From Lepidostoma basale (lineage: Eukaryota; Arthropoda; Insecta; Trichoptera; Lepidostomatidae), in assembly GCA_022606425.2 (NCBI GenBank), contig JAHDVF020001467.1:1054001-1118000 (forward strand): DNA of 64,000 bases. Reading direction: 5' to 3'. Shown here one piece after another: positions 20,418 to 31,377 of this stretch. Within the stretch, counting starts at the first letter, position 1, and each line of letters starts with the position of its first letter. Made by a program: the position numbers and the translations under genes. Below the pieces are notes generated by a model, which saw only the letters and a list, made by a program, of their open reading frames with translations, was not told the origin of the DNA and did no database searches.

Positions 20418-20628
20418 TGACGAATTTTTATAAATTAAAACACTTTTTTTTTCACATTTGAGTTTATTTTCTCGACATATTTCGAAGGCTTACACCTTCA
20501 TTATCGGGAGAACGAAGTACGAATACATCGTTCTCCCGATGATGAAGGTATAATAAGCCTTCGAAACATGAAGAAAAATAAACTCAAAAGTGGAAAAAAC
20601 AGTGTTTTAATTCATAAAAATTCGTCAT
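20418..20628. repeat. family E palindromic element, ~96-bp arms
   Basis: The ends TGACGAATTTTTAT and ATAAAAATTCGTCA are perfect complements. Arms continue through AATTAAAACACT, TTGAGTTTATTTT and CTTCGAAACATG/CATATTTCGAAG to GGGAGAACGA. A partial copy of the outer arm is at about 27440-27470. The element carries hammerhead-like motifs in both arms. Confidence 0.75.
20469..20512 (-). ncRNA. hammerhead-like motif in family E
   Basis: Minus strand: stem I TTCTC, core CCGATAA (two changes from CTGANGA: U4 to C and G8 to A), extra T, stem II GAAGG/CCTTC with loop TGTAAG, GAAA, TATGT, C17, then GAGAA pairing with TTCTC over 5 bp. The plus arm (about 20532-20575) keeps CCGATGA, only one core change. 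The fold is kept though the core is altered. Confidence 0.4.
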
Positions 20629-20902
20629 TATGGAATTCAACAGTGTTAACGCCTTAAGTTTATCTAATATCCATATTATTATTACGAATGAAAACGGCTG
20701 TTTTCTAGAAGTTTTATTACTCGTATAATACAATATACTGGAATGGCATATTTTGCTTGCACATTTAAAAATGTCTTAGACAAGCAAAACGTACAATTTC
20801 TGGACGTTTTGTGTTATTAAACAGTGAAACATTATGTTTTTGTTTAATATTCACACTAGTTTCAATCCAAGAGATAGGCTTGCACCAAAATGTAATTTTT
20901 TT

Positions 20903-21098
20903 TTTGCTGGGTTTTGGGAAGCCATTTGGGCCTTTAATGTTGTAGTTTGCCGTTGCTTTCATTTTTGTATACATCAAGTTATTTGCATTCAATTACTGTG
21001 TTTTACACAATTCTATCACGATTCAATTGCCGGGAATCGAACCCGTTTCCTTCGGTTGGGCACTTATAGCTCTTGCCACTCTCCCACGAAGTACGTCA
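20903..21098 (-). mobile_element. SINE-T, internally deleted
   Basis: The plus strand shows GCCGGGAATCGAACCCG (box B complement) and CTTGCCACTCTCCCACGAAG (box A side). The SINE 3' part is to the left: TTTGGGCCTTTAATGTTGTA and TTGTATACATCAAG, matching the copy at 47512-47768. The middle is missing. Confidence 0.7.
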
Positions 21099-21597
21099 AA
21101 TCTAAATTTAAATTCAGTTTGCTAAAATGATAAAATGATTTTCATTTTATTTAATCCGATTTTCTTTAGTAAATGTTGGTAGCACTTAGTTTCAACGCTT
21201 GGTACGCAATACACATAAGTAATAAATAATGTAACCATATCATGTAAGTTTGAAAGTCAATTTAAATTCGAATCAATGTGTGGTAGGTACCAATATTTAT
21301 CCACTACCACACAAACACGTAACACGCAAAGGAAGCCATCTCCCGCGGTAACGAAATAAGTTAGCAAATTGAATTATGCGAGTGTATTATCATTACAAAG
21401 AGGAATATTGTTAACGTTTTCATCATCGAAACGTGTTGAGGAAATAGTTTCTCGTGGAAGGGTTGTGCGCTCGCACTGTGTCAATCATAAGGCAATCCTA
21501 GTTGAATCAATGATATTGAAAGAGCGAATTCGAATGTTTATATTTAATTTTATAGAAAATATTTAACATCATTTCGTGGTAAATCTAAAAAAAACTA
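21099..21597. other. single-copy DNA, nothing recognised
   Basis: GTGGTAGGTACC near 21270 and GGATAAATATTGGTACC complements form a short palindrome around 21285. No credible gene. Confidence 0.35.
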
Positions 21598-22141
21598 ACT
21601 AACTAACCATCACGCCGTGAGGGGTAGGCAGAAAGAATGGACTGCCACACTTTTGTTTCCTGACATATTTCTCTCGCTTCCTCAACATTCATACATCGTG
21701 TCATGCACGCGCGTCGATTTCTCTGACTCACATGGCCGACATTCAATATTTGATTTATTTGATCGTGCCACGTTTTCCTCGGTCTTCCTCTTTTTCTGGT
21801 TCCGTTTACATCGTTAACATAATTATTTTACCATTCTTTCTTCATTCATTCTTTCCATATGTCCAAACCATCTTATTGATCCGTTCATTATTTTGTTTAT
21901 AACACAATCATTCGCACCGCATTCACTTCTTATATTTTCATTCGACACTCTATCATACACAGAGTATCTGCACATTCGTCTAAGAGATCTCATTTCCACT
22001 GCATTTATTCTACTTTCGTCTTTCTTTTGCCAGTTCCATGCTTCGCTTCCATACATAAGGGTCGGTAGAAGAACACCATTCTAGCTTTTTTGGATAGGTT
22101 TTTGTTTGCGATGACAACTTTAAGTGCACCATTCACTTTGA
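21598..22141 (-). mobile_element. LINE-alpha copy 5, 3' end
   Basis: The minus strand begins upstream with VNGALKVVIANKNLSKKA (22084-22141), has a small deletion, then the 77-codon frame 21823-22056: MYGSEAWNWQKKDESR, RSLRRMCRYSVYDRVS and GSIRWFGHMERM. A frameshift then leads to the SINE-alpha-like common 3' end and GTTA tail at 21598 (AACTAACTAACCATCACGCC). Extends slightly further 5' than copies 1 and 3. Confidence 0.85.
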
Positions 22142-23089
22142 TTATTCACCATAATTATTTTCAATGTTATAAATTATCAAATAAAAATAAGTAGTGTCGT
22201 AATCAATTTTTTATTTATATTTATATTATCATTCGATTAAATGACATTTGATTTTATTTGAATAAGTAATGTATGATGCACTATTTATTGAATCAATTAC
22301 ATCGAAACACCGCTGGATGCGTATAAACTGCGTGTAACTCCCACAACATGCACGTTCTACATTTCAACACTTTCCCCTTTAAAATAATAACCCTGTTTCA
22401 AACATATCATCTTGTTTCTTCAAATTCACATCCCCTACATCAAGTGCCCCTCAATAAATTGTACCCATATATAGACACGAATCATACGCAATTGCTTTTT
22501 CACTGTAAAAAACAAGACAATTTGTGTTTTTCTTTAAAGATAGATTTATATTTTTATTACGATTACTGGATTTAATGACAATAGGTTTAATCTTAATGAA
22601 TTTGAATCACAACGCCTGTTTTATATTATAGAAGTTTTATCACATAGTAAAACAATACAAGGACTTCAGGAAAACAGGCGTTTTCAATTTCAATCAACGG
22701 GAAAAAATTGGAATATTCTTAATAGATCTATAAACGAATTAATAACCCATTATAAGACTGCTTTGTTTAAGGAATAACAATGTGTTTAATTTGTTTTACA
22801 TGTTGTTTCATAAAAACTGAAATTATAAACTCCGAGGATTCAAATACAAATCTATCATAGGTTCTATTCCACAAATTAGGATTATAACGAAACTGCGATT
22901 TTCCTATATTAATGCATCCTCGTGGATTTTTTAAATCTCACTAGACAACAGACTTAATCATCAATTTTCGATATAGACATCGATCAGTTCTCAAATTTTT
23001 TCCAATGCTGTGAAAAATGAAAATATGTTTTAGAAAGTGTATAAGATTTATTCCACTTGTCATTATAGTTCTTGTATGATACTGGTGAC
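22142..23089. other. AT-rich DNA with a diverged family A palindrome
   Basis: 22606-22700 has CAACGCCTGTTTTATATT with ATAGAAGTTTTATCAC, mirrored by GAAAACAGGCGTTTTC: a collapsed family A core. The rest shows nothing recognisable. Confidence 0.4.
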
Positions 23090-23360
23090 CACAGCGACCT
23101 GCGTGGAAAGGTGAAAGATGTCACTTCCATATAATATAATAAAACTTATTGAAAACGAACAAGGTTATCAATATTAAATACTAATTTATTATTTCTTAAA
23201 ACATATTTTAATCTCCATATTAAATAATTAATATGAATAAAACGTCTGTTTTCTAGAAGTTTTATTATATTCCCAATTTTAATTATATTACATTATCATA
23301 TATATTATCATTTGATAATGCCTTAGCAACACGAAACACGTCATTACATTAAAATATAAC
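23090..23360. repeat. family A repeat, rearranged
   Basis: Two family A segments: GTGAAAGATGTCACTTCC with ATATAATATAATAAAACT, then TTAATATGAATAAAACGTC, TTTTCTAGAAGTTTTATTAT, TTTGATAATGCCTTAGCAAC and ACGAAACACGTCATT. Order is partly shuffled. Confidence 0.6.
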
Positions 23361-23361
23361 A

Positions 23362-23912
23362 ATAATCATCATCAGCCTATATCCGTCCACTCCTGGACGT
23401 ATGCCTTCTCCATTTGCTTCCACATCTGTCTATCCTGGGCGACACGCATCCATGTCGTACCGACGGTCTCTTTAATGTTGTTTCTCCATCGAAGTTGATG
23501 ATGTCCTGTGTTTCGAGTCGCAGTTTTAGGACACCAGCAAGGAGATGTTTTGTCCATTTATCGTCAGAGCTGCGAGCGTCATGGCCTGCCCCGCGCCATT
23601 TTAGCACTGCCACTCTTTAAATGATGTCCGACACTCCTGTTCTGGCTCTAAGGGTGCCTGTCCATCGGAGCTGAACTAGGTTGCGGAGCGGTGAGCGAGG
23701 TAAAAATCCACCAATAGAATTGCATAAAATCTCCGCTCCGGTGGACAAGCACCCTTATAGTTGTGTTTCTCACCCTGTCCTCTATACTGATTCCTATTGC
23801 TCTTTCCATAGCTCTTAGGACGATTCTTAATTTATTTACGCTTTTCTGAGACAATGTTATGGTTTCAAACACATAAGCTAACATCAGTAAGACGCAGCAG
23901 TCAAACGCCTTC
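23362..23912 (-). mobile_element. LINE-gamma copy, split by a MITE
   Basis: The minus strand encodes FDCCVLLMLAYVFETITLSQ-like sequence (start about 23912), NKLRIVLRAMERAIG and EDRVRNTTI. It is interrupted by the element at 23651-23755 and continues RARTGVSDII, LKWRGAGHDA, and a C-terminal end similar to other RTE-type elements (QEWTDIG). Frameshifts throughout. The plus-strand left edge has ATATCCGTCCACTCCTGGAC, a block common in lepidopteran RTE-like 3' ends. Confidence 0.8.
23651..23755. mobile_element. 105-bp MITE with inverted repeats
   Basis: AGGGTGCCTGTCCATCGGAG at the left and CTCCGGTGGACAAGCACCCT at the right are complements with few mismatches. TA flanks both ends, possibly a TWA triplet with one mutation. 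Comparison with LINE-gamma shows the insertion falls between the codons for NTTI and RARTG. Superfamily not settled; TA or TWA targets suggest Tc1/mariner-like or PIF/Harbinger-like. Confidence 0.75.
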
Positions 23913-24431
23913 CATTTTAGGTTGATACTTCTTGAAAACCGACGTTTTCATTTATAATATAATTAAATACAAAATTTAAAAATTGACAATAAAATAATAA
24001 TTAAAATAATTTGATGTGTTAACACGTGTGCCGCATTTAGTAAGCAAGATCGCAAACAATATAATATATGATAATAGTTACCTACTATTAGCGCATTCAG
24101 AGCTGGCAACTTGTGAAGGTATGTTGGGAAGTTAGAAACGCCCCGAGCTGCCCCTCTCGCCCCTTCCGCTCCTCCCTCACCGCCCCCACAACAGTTCGTA
24201 CCACTATCAGACAAGATTAATTACAGGCGAGATAAATTCCAAGATTCTGGTCGATCTTGGTCACTTGTGAACAATGTATCCTGTATAGGAATCGGTACAG
24301 ATCGCTGTAGTAATTACTTCAAAATAATACATAATATATAAAGCTTGCGTTTCTCCTAAGTGGATAGATTTCGATATTAAAATAATATAAGAATTGATGT
24401 ATTAAGTCTGGATGTATAGTAAAATCACAGC
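23913..24431. other. unique DNA with a GC-rich stretch
   Basis: 23925-23962 is a family A scrap (CTTCTTGAAAACCGACGTTT). 24110-24210 is C-rich, with no credible ORF. Confidence 0.4.
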
Positions 24432-24615
24432 AAAAACACTACGGATAATGAATTATAAATAATAAAAGAAAAAGTTATTGGAAACAAGAATTTATCAATG
24501 AAAGCGAAAACTGCCGTTCACAGAAAAACACTACGGATAATGAATTATAAATAATAAAAGAAAAAGTTATTGGAAACAAGAATTTATCAATGAAAGCGAA
24601 AACTGCCGTTCACAA
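24432..24615 (+). repeat. 92-bp tandem duplication across a LINE junction
   Basis: AAAAACACTACGGATAATGA begins at 24432 and again at 24524. Each unit runs through AATAATAAAAGAAAAAGTTA, into the LINE-alpha sequence GTTATTGGAAACAAG and ends at GCCGTTCACA. The duplicated unit includes the 5' junction of LINE-alpha copy 6, so it arose after, or during, insertion. Confidence 0.92.
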
Positions 24616-25087
24616 TGGACTTCTGGTCCCAACCCTAATGTATGGAAGCGAAGCATGGAACTAGCAGAAGAAGGATGAGAGCAGAATAAATGCGGTAGAG
24701 ATGAGGTCCCTAAGATGTAAGTGAGGTAGAACGATATATGACAGAATCTCAAATGCTGATGAAAGAAAGAAATGTTGAGCGAAAGAAGGTATCTATTATG
24801 AACAAAATTATGAAAGGACCGCTGCGTTGGTTCGGACATATAGAGCGCATGGGTGAAGAAGAATGGTTAAGGAAGTATACGGTAATTATGTAAATGGAGT
24901 ACGGAATTGAGGCAGACCGAGAAAAACGTGGCATGACTAAATTAATCAAATTTTAATGGTTGGTCATGTAAGAAATCGGAGAAATCGACGTGCGTGTATA
25001 ACTCGCTGCATAAATGTGGAGGAAGCCAGGATAGAGTAGTGTGGAGGTCCATTCTCTCTGCCTACCTCTGCGGGGAAACGGGGTGAT
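24566..25087 (+). mobile_element. LINE-alpha copy 6, 3' end
   Basis: It starts GTTATTGGAAACAAGAATTT (codons for VIGNKNLSMKAKTAVHNG) and continues GTATGGAAGCGAAGCATGGA, GCGTTGGTTCGGACATATAG and GTGGAGGAAGCCAG to GGGGAAACGGGGTGATGG. A TAG near 24663 and indels break the frame. It is closer in sequence to the long copy 8 than to copies 1-3, with the same GTTTATTTG-type flank instead of repeated TTAG. Confidence 0.85.
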
Positions 25088-25909
25088 GGTTTATTTGAAT
25101 ATTTTTTTTAATATCTTTCTTCTTCTGAACCCTTCCCTGCCCAAAGGATAGCGATTCAATCGATTTTGGGCATAATTGGCTAATAAAATCCATAAAATAG
25201 GCCATCCAAAGATAGCCTCTTTCCTTTGGCTCTTCCCTCTTTTTTTTAAATATATTACCTACTATATTTTACAATTGCCTTGAATATTTATAAATTCAAA
25301 ACATTTCTAAACAATGCAACCTCTATTTGAGTTTTTTATTAAATTTTAATTTTCCAATATATTTATTTTAATAAAAAACAAAAGAATCTTCTGTTATTTA
25401 AATGAAATATCGTCTCCCAAGAATTCCTCCTTCTCCTAGAGAAATATTTAAAAATATCAAATAACCCATGAGCGGAGTTTGTCTTAAAAATATTAACCAA
25501 ATGATAGGAATTTAATCTCTTGGAAAATAATTTCCGCTCTCATCTTACATCAACTACACACTGGCCATCAGGGGTCAAGTATTTGCATCCCTCGACTTCC
25601 GATTTTCCACCCCACGGAGCAAGTCTTGCGAACTCCCTTGACCGCCCGCCAGGGGTTGAACTATGCGAAATATTTTTAATCAATCTCAATTAAGTCCGAG
25701 ATACGCCGCGGGCCAACTTCACAGATCTAGGGGCGTGCTCTCGACAATAAGATTTTATACTAATAAATAGACCTATGAATAATGAGGATATTTTTACTAT
25801 CAAAACGCAGCCTAATCATCTTTAAAAACATCGCCAATGAAAACATCCATTAGACCTTTTGGTTTCCGATAAAAACATTATTTATAAATTGAATGAATGT
25901 TAAAAAATA
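25088..25909. other. single-copy DNA, partly GC-rich
   Basis: 25540-25740 stands out by GC content; no ORF, repeat or RNA gene recognised. Confidence 0.4.
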
Positions 25910-25914
25910 ATGTT

Positions 25915-26106
25915 TTTTTCTATCGGGAACCAAAATTCGAAGAAAAGGTATGTCGGGAGGCCATCTGAAAGATGGACTTATGACATTACCTGAATAACTG
26001 GAACGACCTGTATGCAAAAAGGACAAGACAGGGACGGTTGGTGAAAAATGGAAGAGGCTTATATCCAGCATTAGAGGGAAGAAGGATGAAGAAGAAGAAG
26101 AAGAAG
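25915..26106 (+). mobile_element. LINE-gamma 3' terminus with GAA tail
   Basis: The plus strand encodes RYVGRPSERWTYDIT, then QDRDGW and KMEEAYIQH, matching the end of RTE-type ORFs (GRPxxRW...AQDRxxW...EEAYxQQW). It ends in GATGAAGAAGAAGAAGAAG. Confidence 0.7.
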
Positions 26107-26179
26107 AAAAACATTCATAAGGATTTTGAGTTAATCAAAACTGTACTCATAGAAATTATCAATTTGTAGCATTGTCCAA

Positions 26180-26345
26180 ACAAAAGTATCGAAAAAATTC
26201 GAGTGACCCGAAACACCATGGAAAGAGGTATAACCCTAAGAGATAAAGTCAGAAACGATACGGTGAGAGAAAAAAAACGAAGGTTACTGACATCACTCAC
26301 CGAATAGAGGCGGCCTTTGGGGCTGAAGAAGAAAGAAAAGAAAAA
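26180..26345 (+). mobile_element. LINE-gamma internal fragment
   Basis: It encodes KIRVTRNTMERGITLRDKVR, the block that normally lies upstream of the one at 25915-26106; here it is downstream. So this is a separate insertion or a rearrangement. It ends in another GAAGAAAG tract. Confidence 0.6.
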
Positions 26346-26629
26346 AATTCGGATCACAAAATAGTATTCCGTTCCTTGCACTTATTACTCTCGAAACGAC
26401 GTAGCGTAACTTCGTAATAAATGGCCCTATTTCAGAAGAGACCAAGAAAACACTGGAAGGTGAAGAGATGATTTTCACTGACACGCTGGAAGAATATCTA
26501 CTCAGATAGCCCAGAAGAGAAGGACAAGGAAGCATATGGAAGATATATAAGTATAAAATTTATATAAAAATCCCCTTACTTTATGTAATACACACAATTT
26601 CAATTTTAATAAAATTTTATATTCTTGAA

Positions 26630-26957
26630 CATTGATGAAGATCCTAAGATCAATTACTGAAAAAAGCTCTCCGAGATCGTGTCCTCAACGCAGACATAAG
26701 AAAAACTTGAGAAATATAGGATTTTGTTCATTGGAGTAGATCCAGAAGAAGATACTGGAGGAACCATGTAGCCCGAATGGATGGTGACAGACTTGCATAT
26801 GAAATCTACAGCCGCTTGTGAAATCCCCTCCGGACACCACCCACCTGGAAGACCGCCTAAGAGATTGAGGGACAGCTGGACCTCATCATCCGACGAGACA
26901 TAATTTCTGTGTCACAGATTGTCAGATCTATTAAAAGAAGAAGAAGAAAAAGAAGTT
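26630..26957 (+). mobile_element. LINE-beta copy, 3' end with GAA tail
   Basis: It encodes, with stops, VLRSITEK, FVHWSRSRRRYWRNHVARMD, GDRLAYEIYSRL and DIISVSQIVRS, then (GAA)n at 26936-26957. The block AGATTGTCAGATCTATTAAA just before the tail matches the LINE-beta copies at 6508 and 40567. Confidence 0.8.
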
Positions 26958-26989
26958 TGTACATTCAAAATATTTTATAGCATATTATT

Positions 26990-27110
26990 ACAGATGGTTA
27001 TCATCCTTCTTCGGTATTCAAATTTTAATTTTTTAAACTTGCACACGGAAGAAGTATGAGAATTATCCGAAACGTGTCTATGAAATAAAATTTTATATAT
27101 ACACCACTAG
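26990..27110 (+). repeat. family C-like arm, strongly decayed
   Basis: GGAAGAAGTATGAG, ATCCGAAACGTGTCTATG and a TTTATATATACACCAC end recall the family C right arm, with an ATTCAAATTTTAATTTTTTA inner part. Confidence 0.4.
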
Positions 27111-27120
27111 CTTCTAGATG

Positions 27121-27522
27121 CGTATAATAAATGTCTTATCCCACCCCTGCTCACCGTGAGTCGAGAATGCCCGAAACGAACTTATTAAAATAATACGAAA
27201 CTTGTAATATAAGGGATCATCTTGAAAGTATGTGAGGTGAACTTTTGCGTATGGAGATTATTATTTAATAAACAAGAACGAACATCCCTTCGGGCGGAAC
27301 GTGTTAATAAAGTAGACACAACTTATTGAATTTTCATTTTCCCGGCCTCCAAATCTTAAGCATTTTTGTAACTAAACCTTTAACGTGCGTAAGTTTGCAT
27401 ATACACAGAAAATTTGTGAAATTCTATAATATGATTTTTTTAAATTAAAACACCGTTTTTTCCACGTTTGAGGTCACGTTATTACCCTAAAACTGTGTCT
27501 AATTTTAAATAGTACATTTTAC
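27121..27522. other. AT-rich DNA with a family E scrap
   Basis: AATTAAAACACCGTTTTTTC at about 27445 matches the outer arm of family E. Otherwise nothing. Confidence 0.4.
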
Positions 27523-27955
27523 ATGAAAGTAGAATAAATGCAGTGTAAATGAGATCTCTTAGACGAATGTGTGGATACTCTGTGTATGATAGAGTGTCGA
27601 ATGAAAATATTAGAAGTGCATGCGGAGCGAATGATGGTGTTATGAACAAAATTAAGAAAGGATCATTAAGATGGTTTGGACATATGAAAAGAATGAATAA
27701 AGAAAGAATGGTAAAAAAATTATATGTTAACAATGTAAACGGAACCAGAAATAAAGGAAGACCGAGAAAACGTGGCACGATCAAATAAATCAAATATTGA
27801 ATATCGACCACGTAAGGAGTCGGAGAAATCGAAGTGCGTGCATGACACGATGTATGAATGTTGAGGAATTATGTCAAGATAGAAAAGTGTAGCATTCCAT
27901 TATTTCTGCCTAACCCTTCGGTGAGACGGCGTGATGGTTAGTTAGTTAGTTAGTT
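27523..27955 (+). mobile_element. LINE-alpha copy 7, 3' end
   Basis: It begins at GAAAGTAGAATAAATGCAGT, has RSLRRMCGYSVYDRVS, GSLRWFGHMKRMN and a frame to about 27788, then indels. It ends GGTGAGACGGCGTGATGG with four TTAG repeats. 5' truncation point differs from the other copies. Confidence 0.85.
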
Positions 27956-28436
27956 TCTGGTTAGATATTTGAAGTTTTTAATGTGTATTTGTAATAGGAA
28001 ATGATGGTCGTACGCTTGGCTTTGTTGGTAAAGATAATTTTAACCGTTGAATCTGTATAATTTCATCAAATACACCTCAAAGCGGTCAAGCCGCACTCAT
28101 GAATATTCCGTTGGCCATTAGGTTGTTTCAGATCAGTCAGGCAGAGGGCGATCGTCCCTCCTGGCCGACGGAGCTAACCGGCGCAGCAAAGACGCCTCTG
28201 AACCCCTCACCGATAAATAATCCAATTAGTCGGAATTCAATACTGTCTTCACCGGCCACTTGATTGCCTCTAAACGAATTAAATCCTAATCCTCGCCTGA
28301 TTCTTCCTTCTCAGGACTTTATTAAAGGTCCTTGCATATCTAATTTGGGAATGAATTAAGTATACAAACCTTACAAACCAAGATTAATTAAGCGTTTTTT
28401 TTTATGTTTACCTTAAATCTTATGTGCAATTTTAAC
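27956..28436. other. single-copy DNA, partly GC-rich
   Basis: 28080-28330 is richer in GC. No ORF, repeat or RNA recognised. Confidence 0.4.
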
Positions 28437-28640
28437 TAACTAACTAACTTACCTTCACGCCGTCTCCCAGAAGGGGTAGGCAGAAAGAATGAACTGCCAC
28501 ACTTTAACCGATGCGGTACTCCATCCTTCTATTTTCGCTCCCGCGGCAGACGCGGTGTGATGGGTTGCGAACCTCATCGCCACCAATAGGCATCTCTCGC
28601 GCACAGTTAGTAACTGAAACGTCCACAAAATAAATCTAAA
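28437..28640 (-). mobile_element. SINE-alpha copy
   Basis: Plus strand: AACTAACTAACTAACTTACC tail, CACGCCGTCTCCCAGAAGG, TTTAACCGATGCGGTACTCC, GTGTGATGGGTTGCGAACC, TCATCGCCACCAATAGGCAT and CTCTCGCGCACA. The minus-strand GAGGTTCGCAACCC is box B-like. The 5' side continues TCCACAAAATAAATCTAAAA, shared with the copy at 47818. Confidence 0.85.
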
Positions 28641-28754
28641 ATAAATAAAAAGATATAAAATGAAATCAAAATCACATATGAAAATATTTTAGATAAACTT
28701 AAAGCAAGTAGTTGATTTCTAAAACGACGATTTCTTATTAATTAAAACACTGTA

Positions 28755-28988
28755 CGTATCTGTAGTGATAAATAAAATACGTTGAATTATTTATTAAACA
28801 ATACGAGAACTTCGTCTGGCTAAGACATTATCAAATGCCATTTGATCATGTAATTAATGCCTTAGCCAGATTAAACATGTCATTCCCATAAAGTATAATA
28901 AAACGTTTAGAAAACAGACGTTTTTATTCGTGTTAATTATAACTAGTTGCCACCTTAAAATGGAGTTTTACATCATTGTTCAGGAAAC
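28755..28988. repeat. family A palindromic repeat
   Basis: CTGGCTAAGACATTATCAAA and its complement TAATGCCTTAGCCAGATTAA, then ACATGTCATTCCCATAAAG, AGAAAACAGACGTTTTTATT and the terminal ATGGAGTTTTACATCATTG / TTCAGGAAACAATA. Confidence 0.75.
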
Positions 28989-30754
28989 AATATACTGAAA
29001 AATGATGGAAGACTAAGAGCACAATACATGACTGTTAAAAATACTTCTTAACCGTCGCGTTGCCATGTGGTAAATTGAGTTTCCACTGCCAATTTAAAGT
29101 TGATTTTTTTAAAACCTATGGACCCTAATATTATAAAAAAAATTGTTATCCTCCATTGAAGTGTTTTCAATATTTCGTAATAAATAAAAAAAGCAAAAAA
29201 TTACTTCCTTCATCCCAAAAAAAAATATTTTCTAAGACTGCCCTCACCTTCATTCGTGTTAAGGTAGAATTTGTTTTGCTAATATTTACAACTTTATCAA
29301 AAGTGACAAACACTTACTCGCTGTTTTGAACATATTATAAATTATATCTTTGACCTTTTCAATATGTACGTAATAATACCACTGTGGACGGAAACGCAGG
29401 ACGCAACTTAATAATATCAGAACTGTGAAAATATTAACACTTTACCAAAAGGGACAAATATTAATACGTACTCGTTGTCTTGAACGTACTATACATTTTG
29501 CCTAGGTGCCTTTATCCCCGCCCCGCCGGCCGCGGCGCGCAGACAAGTTTCGACCCGACCCGACCCGATGTCCAGTCGCCCGTATGCTGTGACGCATTAC
29601 ATATCAGAAATCGCATGGTTCCAGAAAAAAATTAATAATGATATGTTTTTCAAATAATCCATGTATGTTATAGATATCGATCTATTCCTAATGAAATTCC
29701 CTACAAGATGACATAAATTAAATTTTGATTCATCTAGTCATATGCTTGATATTTAGATAAAGTTAGCGGTAAACTGAACTTACCACATGGGAGCGAGCGT
29801 TTTGTTTTGAACACGGTACGTTAAGGGTTAATCATAAAATGCATAATTTATTAAATAATCCAAAGTTTTGGCTGAAGCACTATAGTAAATGTACTTCAAT
29901 ATTATTATTTTTTGAAATTATAACACAATTTATTTATATGAGTTTGTCGCGACATATGTTTCACCAACCTATGTTGGCGTTTGCAACACCTAATGATGCC
30001 ATAAGTTTTTGCAAAACAGCTGTCGCGAAGTCATATAAATACATTAAGTATTTATTTTGCATAATTTATTGCAATCTAATGAACCCCACCCCCTGGGAGA
30101 AAGAAGCCAACAGAGAGGGACATGTTTGTTTATTCACCTTGATCTTATTATCAATTAACATCGTTCACTTTTTTGGTTCCTTATATCATCTTTTTTTTTA
30201 TATTTTATTCTCATAATTTTTGTTCAATGCTTTACGACCATACATTACGCCGTATTTATAAATTTGACAGTTTAGTCAAAATTGACTCTAAAAAATAAGT
30301 ACATACTTATATGACATATATTATGACATTTTATTTGGATAATTAAGTAATATTGAAGACATTCTAACATTAATTTATTTGTATACCTAACGTATTGATT
30401 TTTTAGTACGCTGGATTCGTAGATTAATTATGTTATTATATCGGAACAGTTAGAACTGTCCTAATTGTTCAAAATTTGTAACTACCTAGAAAATTCTACC
30501 TTCCCATTTATGCCTCGGTGTTGCTCGCCGCTCTATTGTTACAAGTTGCCGTGTGCGAGTTGATACAAGATGGCCAAAGTTTTGGGTTCCTACCGGACCG
30601 CCTTTTCATTAAGGAATCAAAGGAGAAAGCCTAAACAATGCTAATCCATACAGCATCCAAAACCACCCTGCCAAAAGGTCCATTCGTTAACATAATAAAT
30701 AATCAAGATACAAGATATGAATCTGTATCTTTTGCCTAACTTGCATAATTTGTT
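28989..30754. other. single-copy DNA, nothing firm
   Basis: 29510-29590 is very GC-rich (CCGCCCCGCCGGCCGCGGCG). At 29945-30000 the minus strand pairs GTTGC with GCGAC around CCAAC/GGTTGG and GAAACATATGTC, possibly a decayed ribozyme-like motif. The 125-codon ORF 29839-30216 runs through that motif and has no domain; I do not call it a gene. Confidence 0.35.
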
Positions 30755-30835
30755 TGAAGGAATTGCGAATTGTGGCATGCCTCAGGGATCGTATTTAGGT
30801 CCTCCGATTCTGGAACTAACCCTAAGATTTTACAC
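30755..30835 (+). mobile_element. short reverse-transcriptase scrap
   Basis: The plus strand encodes IANCGMPQGSYLGPPIL, resembling the CGVPQGSVLGPLLF box of Jockey/CR1-group reverse transcriptases. Nothing recognisable on either side, so it is old. Confidence 0.4.
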
Positions 30836-31376
30836 AATAATACAACTCCCCTAAGAGCCGACAGGAGAAATGTTAGTTCCCTTTAAACATTGGTAATAAA
30901 TTTATTAATTATCCTATACATACCTGGAGTTTGTGTAATTAACGCTTGTTGCGTGTACCGATGTCTTAAGTACAAAGATGGATTTTCTCTGTTTGTTAAA
31001 CAAAATTTCAGAGGAAATACAAAGTTACGGCGTGCTTTCTTGGTAATGAAGTGCTTTCTTTGAATTATTGTTTGTGTTAGATACAATTCTTGTCGGTACT
31101 TTGTTACAGAAGTTGAAATATTCTAATCAATACGAATATATTTACGCGCATTATATATTTGTATTCAGAAGATAATTAAGAATGGCCCAAAAAAAAATTA
31201 TAATACGGATATATATGTATCCAAATTTTATGTAATATTACAAAAACATTTTTGAAATTTATTTTGCATAGTAAACGGAATATTGCTTAGTGAATTTTGA
31301 ATAACGTAGCTTTTATAACTGGGGAAAACTTTGCACATTTAATTAATGTATTATATTATAACTGAAATACTCAAAC
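30836..31376. other. AT-rich DNA, nothing recognised
   Basis: The minus ORF 30883-31086 has no motif. Confidence 0.35.
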
Positions 31377-31377
31377 C

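Larger units (their letters stand above)
20388..20765. repeat. family A repeat, split by a family E palindrome
   Basis: Left part: TTCTTGAACAATGATG and AAAACTCCATATTATAT (20388-20417). Right part: ATTACGAATGAAAACGGCTG, TTTTCTAGAAGTTTTATTAC and TGGAATGGCATATTTTGC (20650-20765). The element between them is listed separately. Confidence 0.6.

Noticed and set aside
29839..30216. 125-codon plus-strand ORF
   Set aside because: Composition follows the AT-rich background (Phe, Ile, Leu, Tyr, Asn) and it runs through a palindromic motif; no family resemblance.
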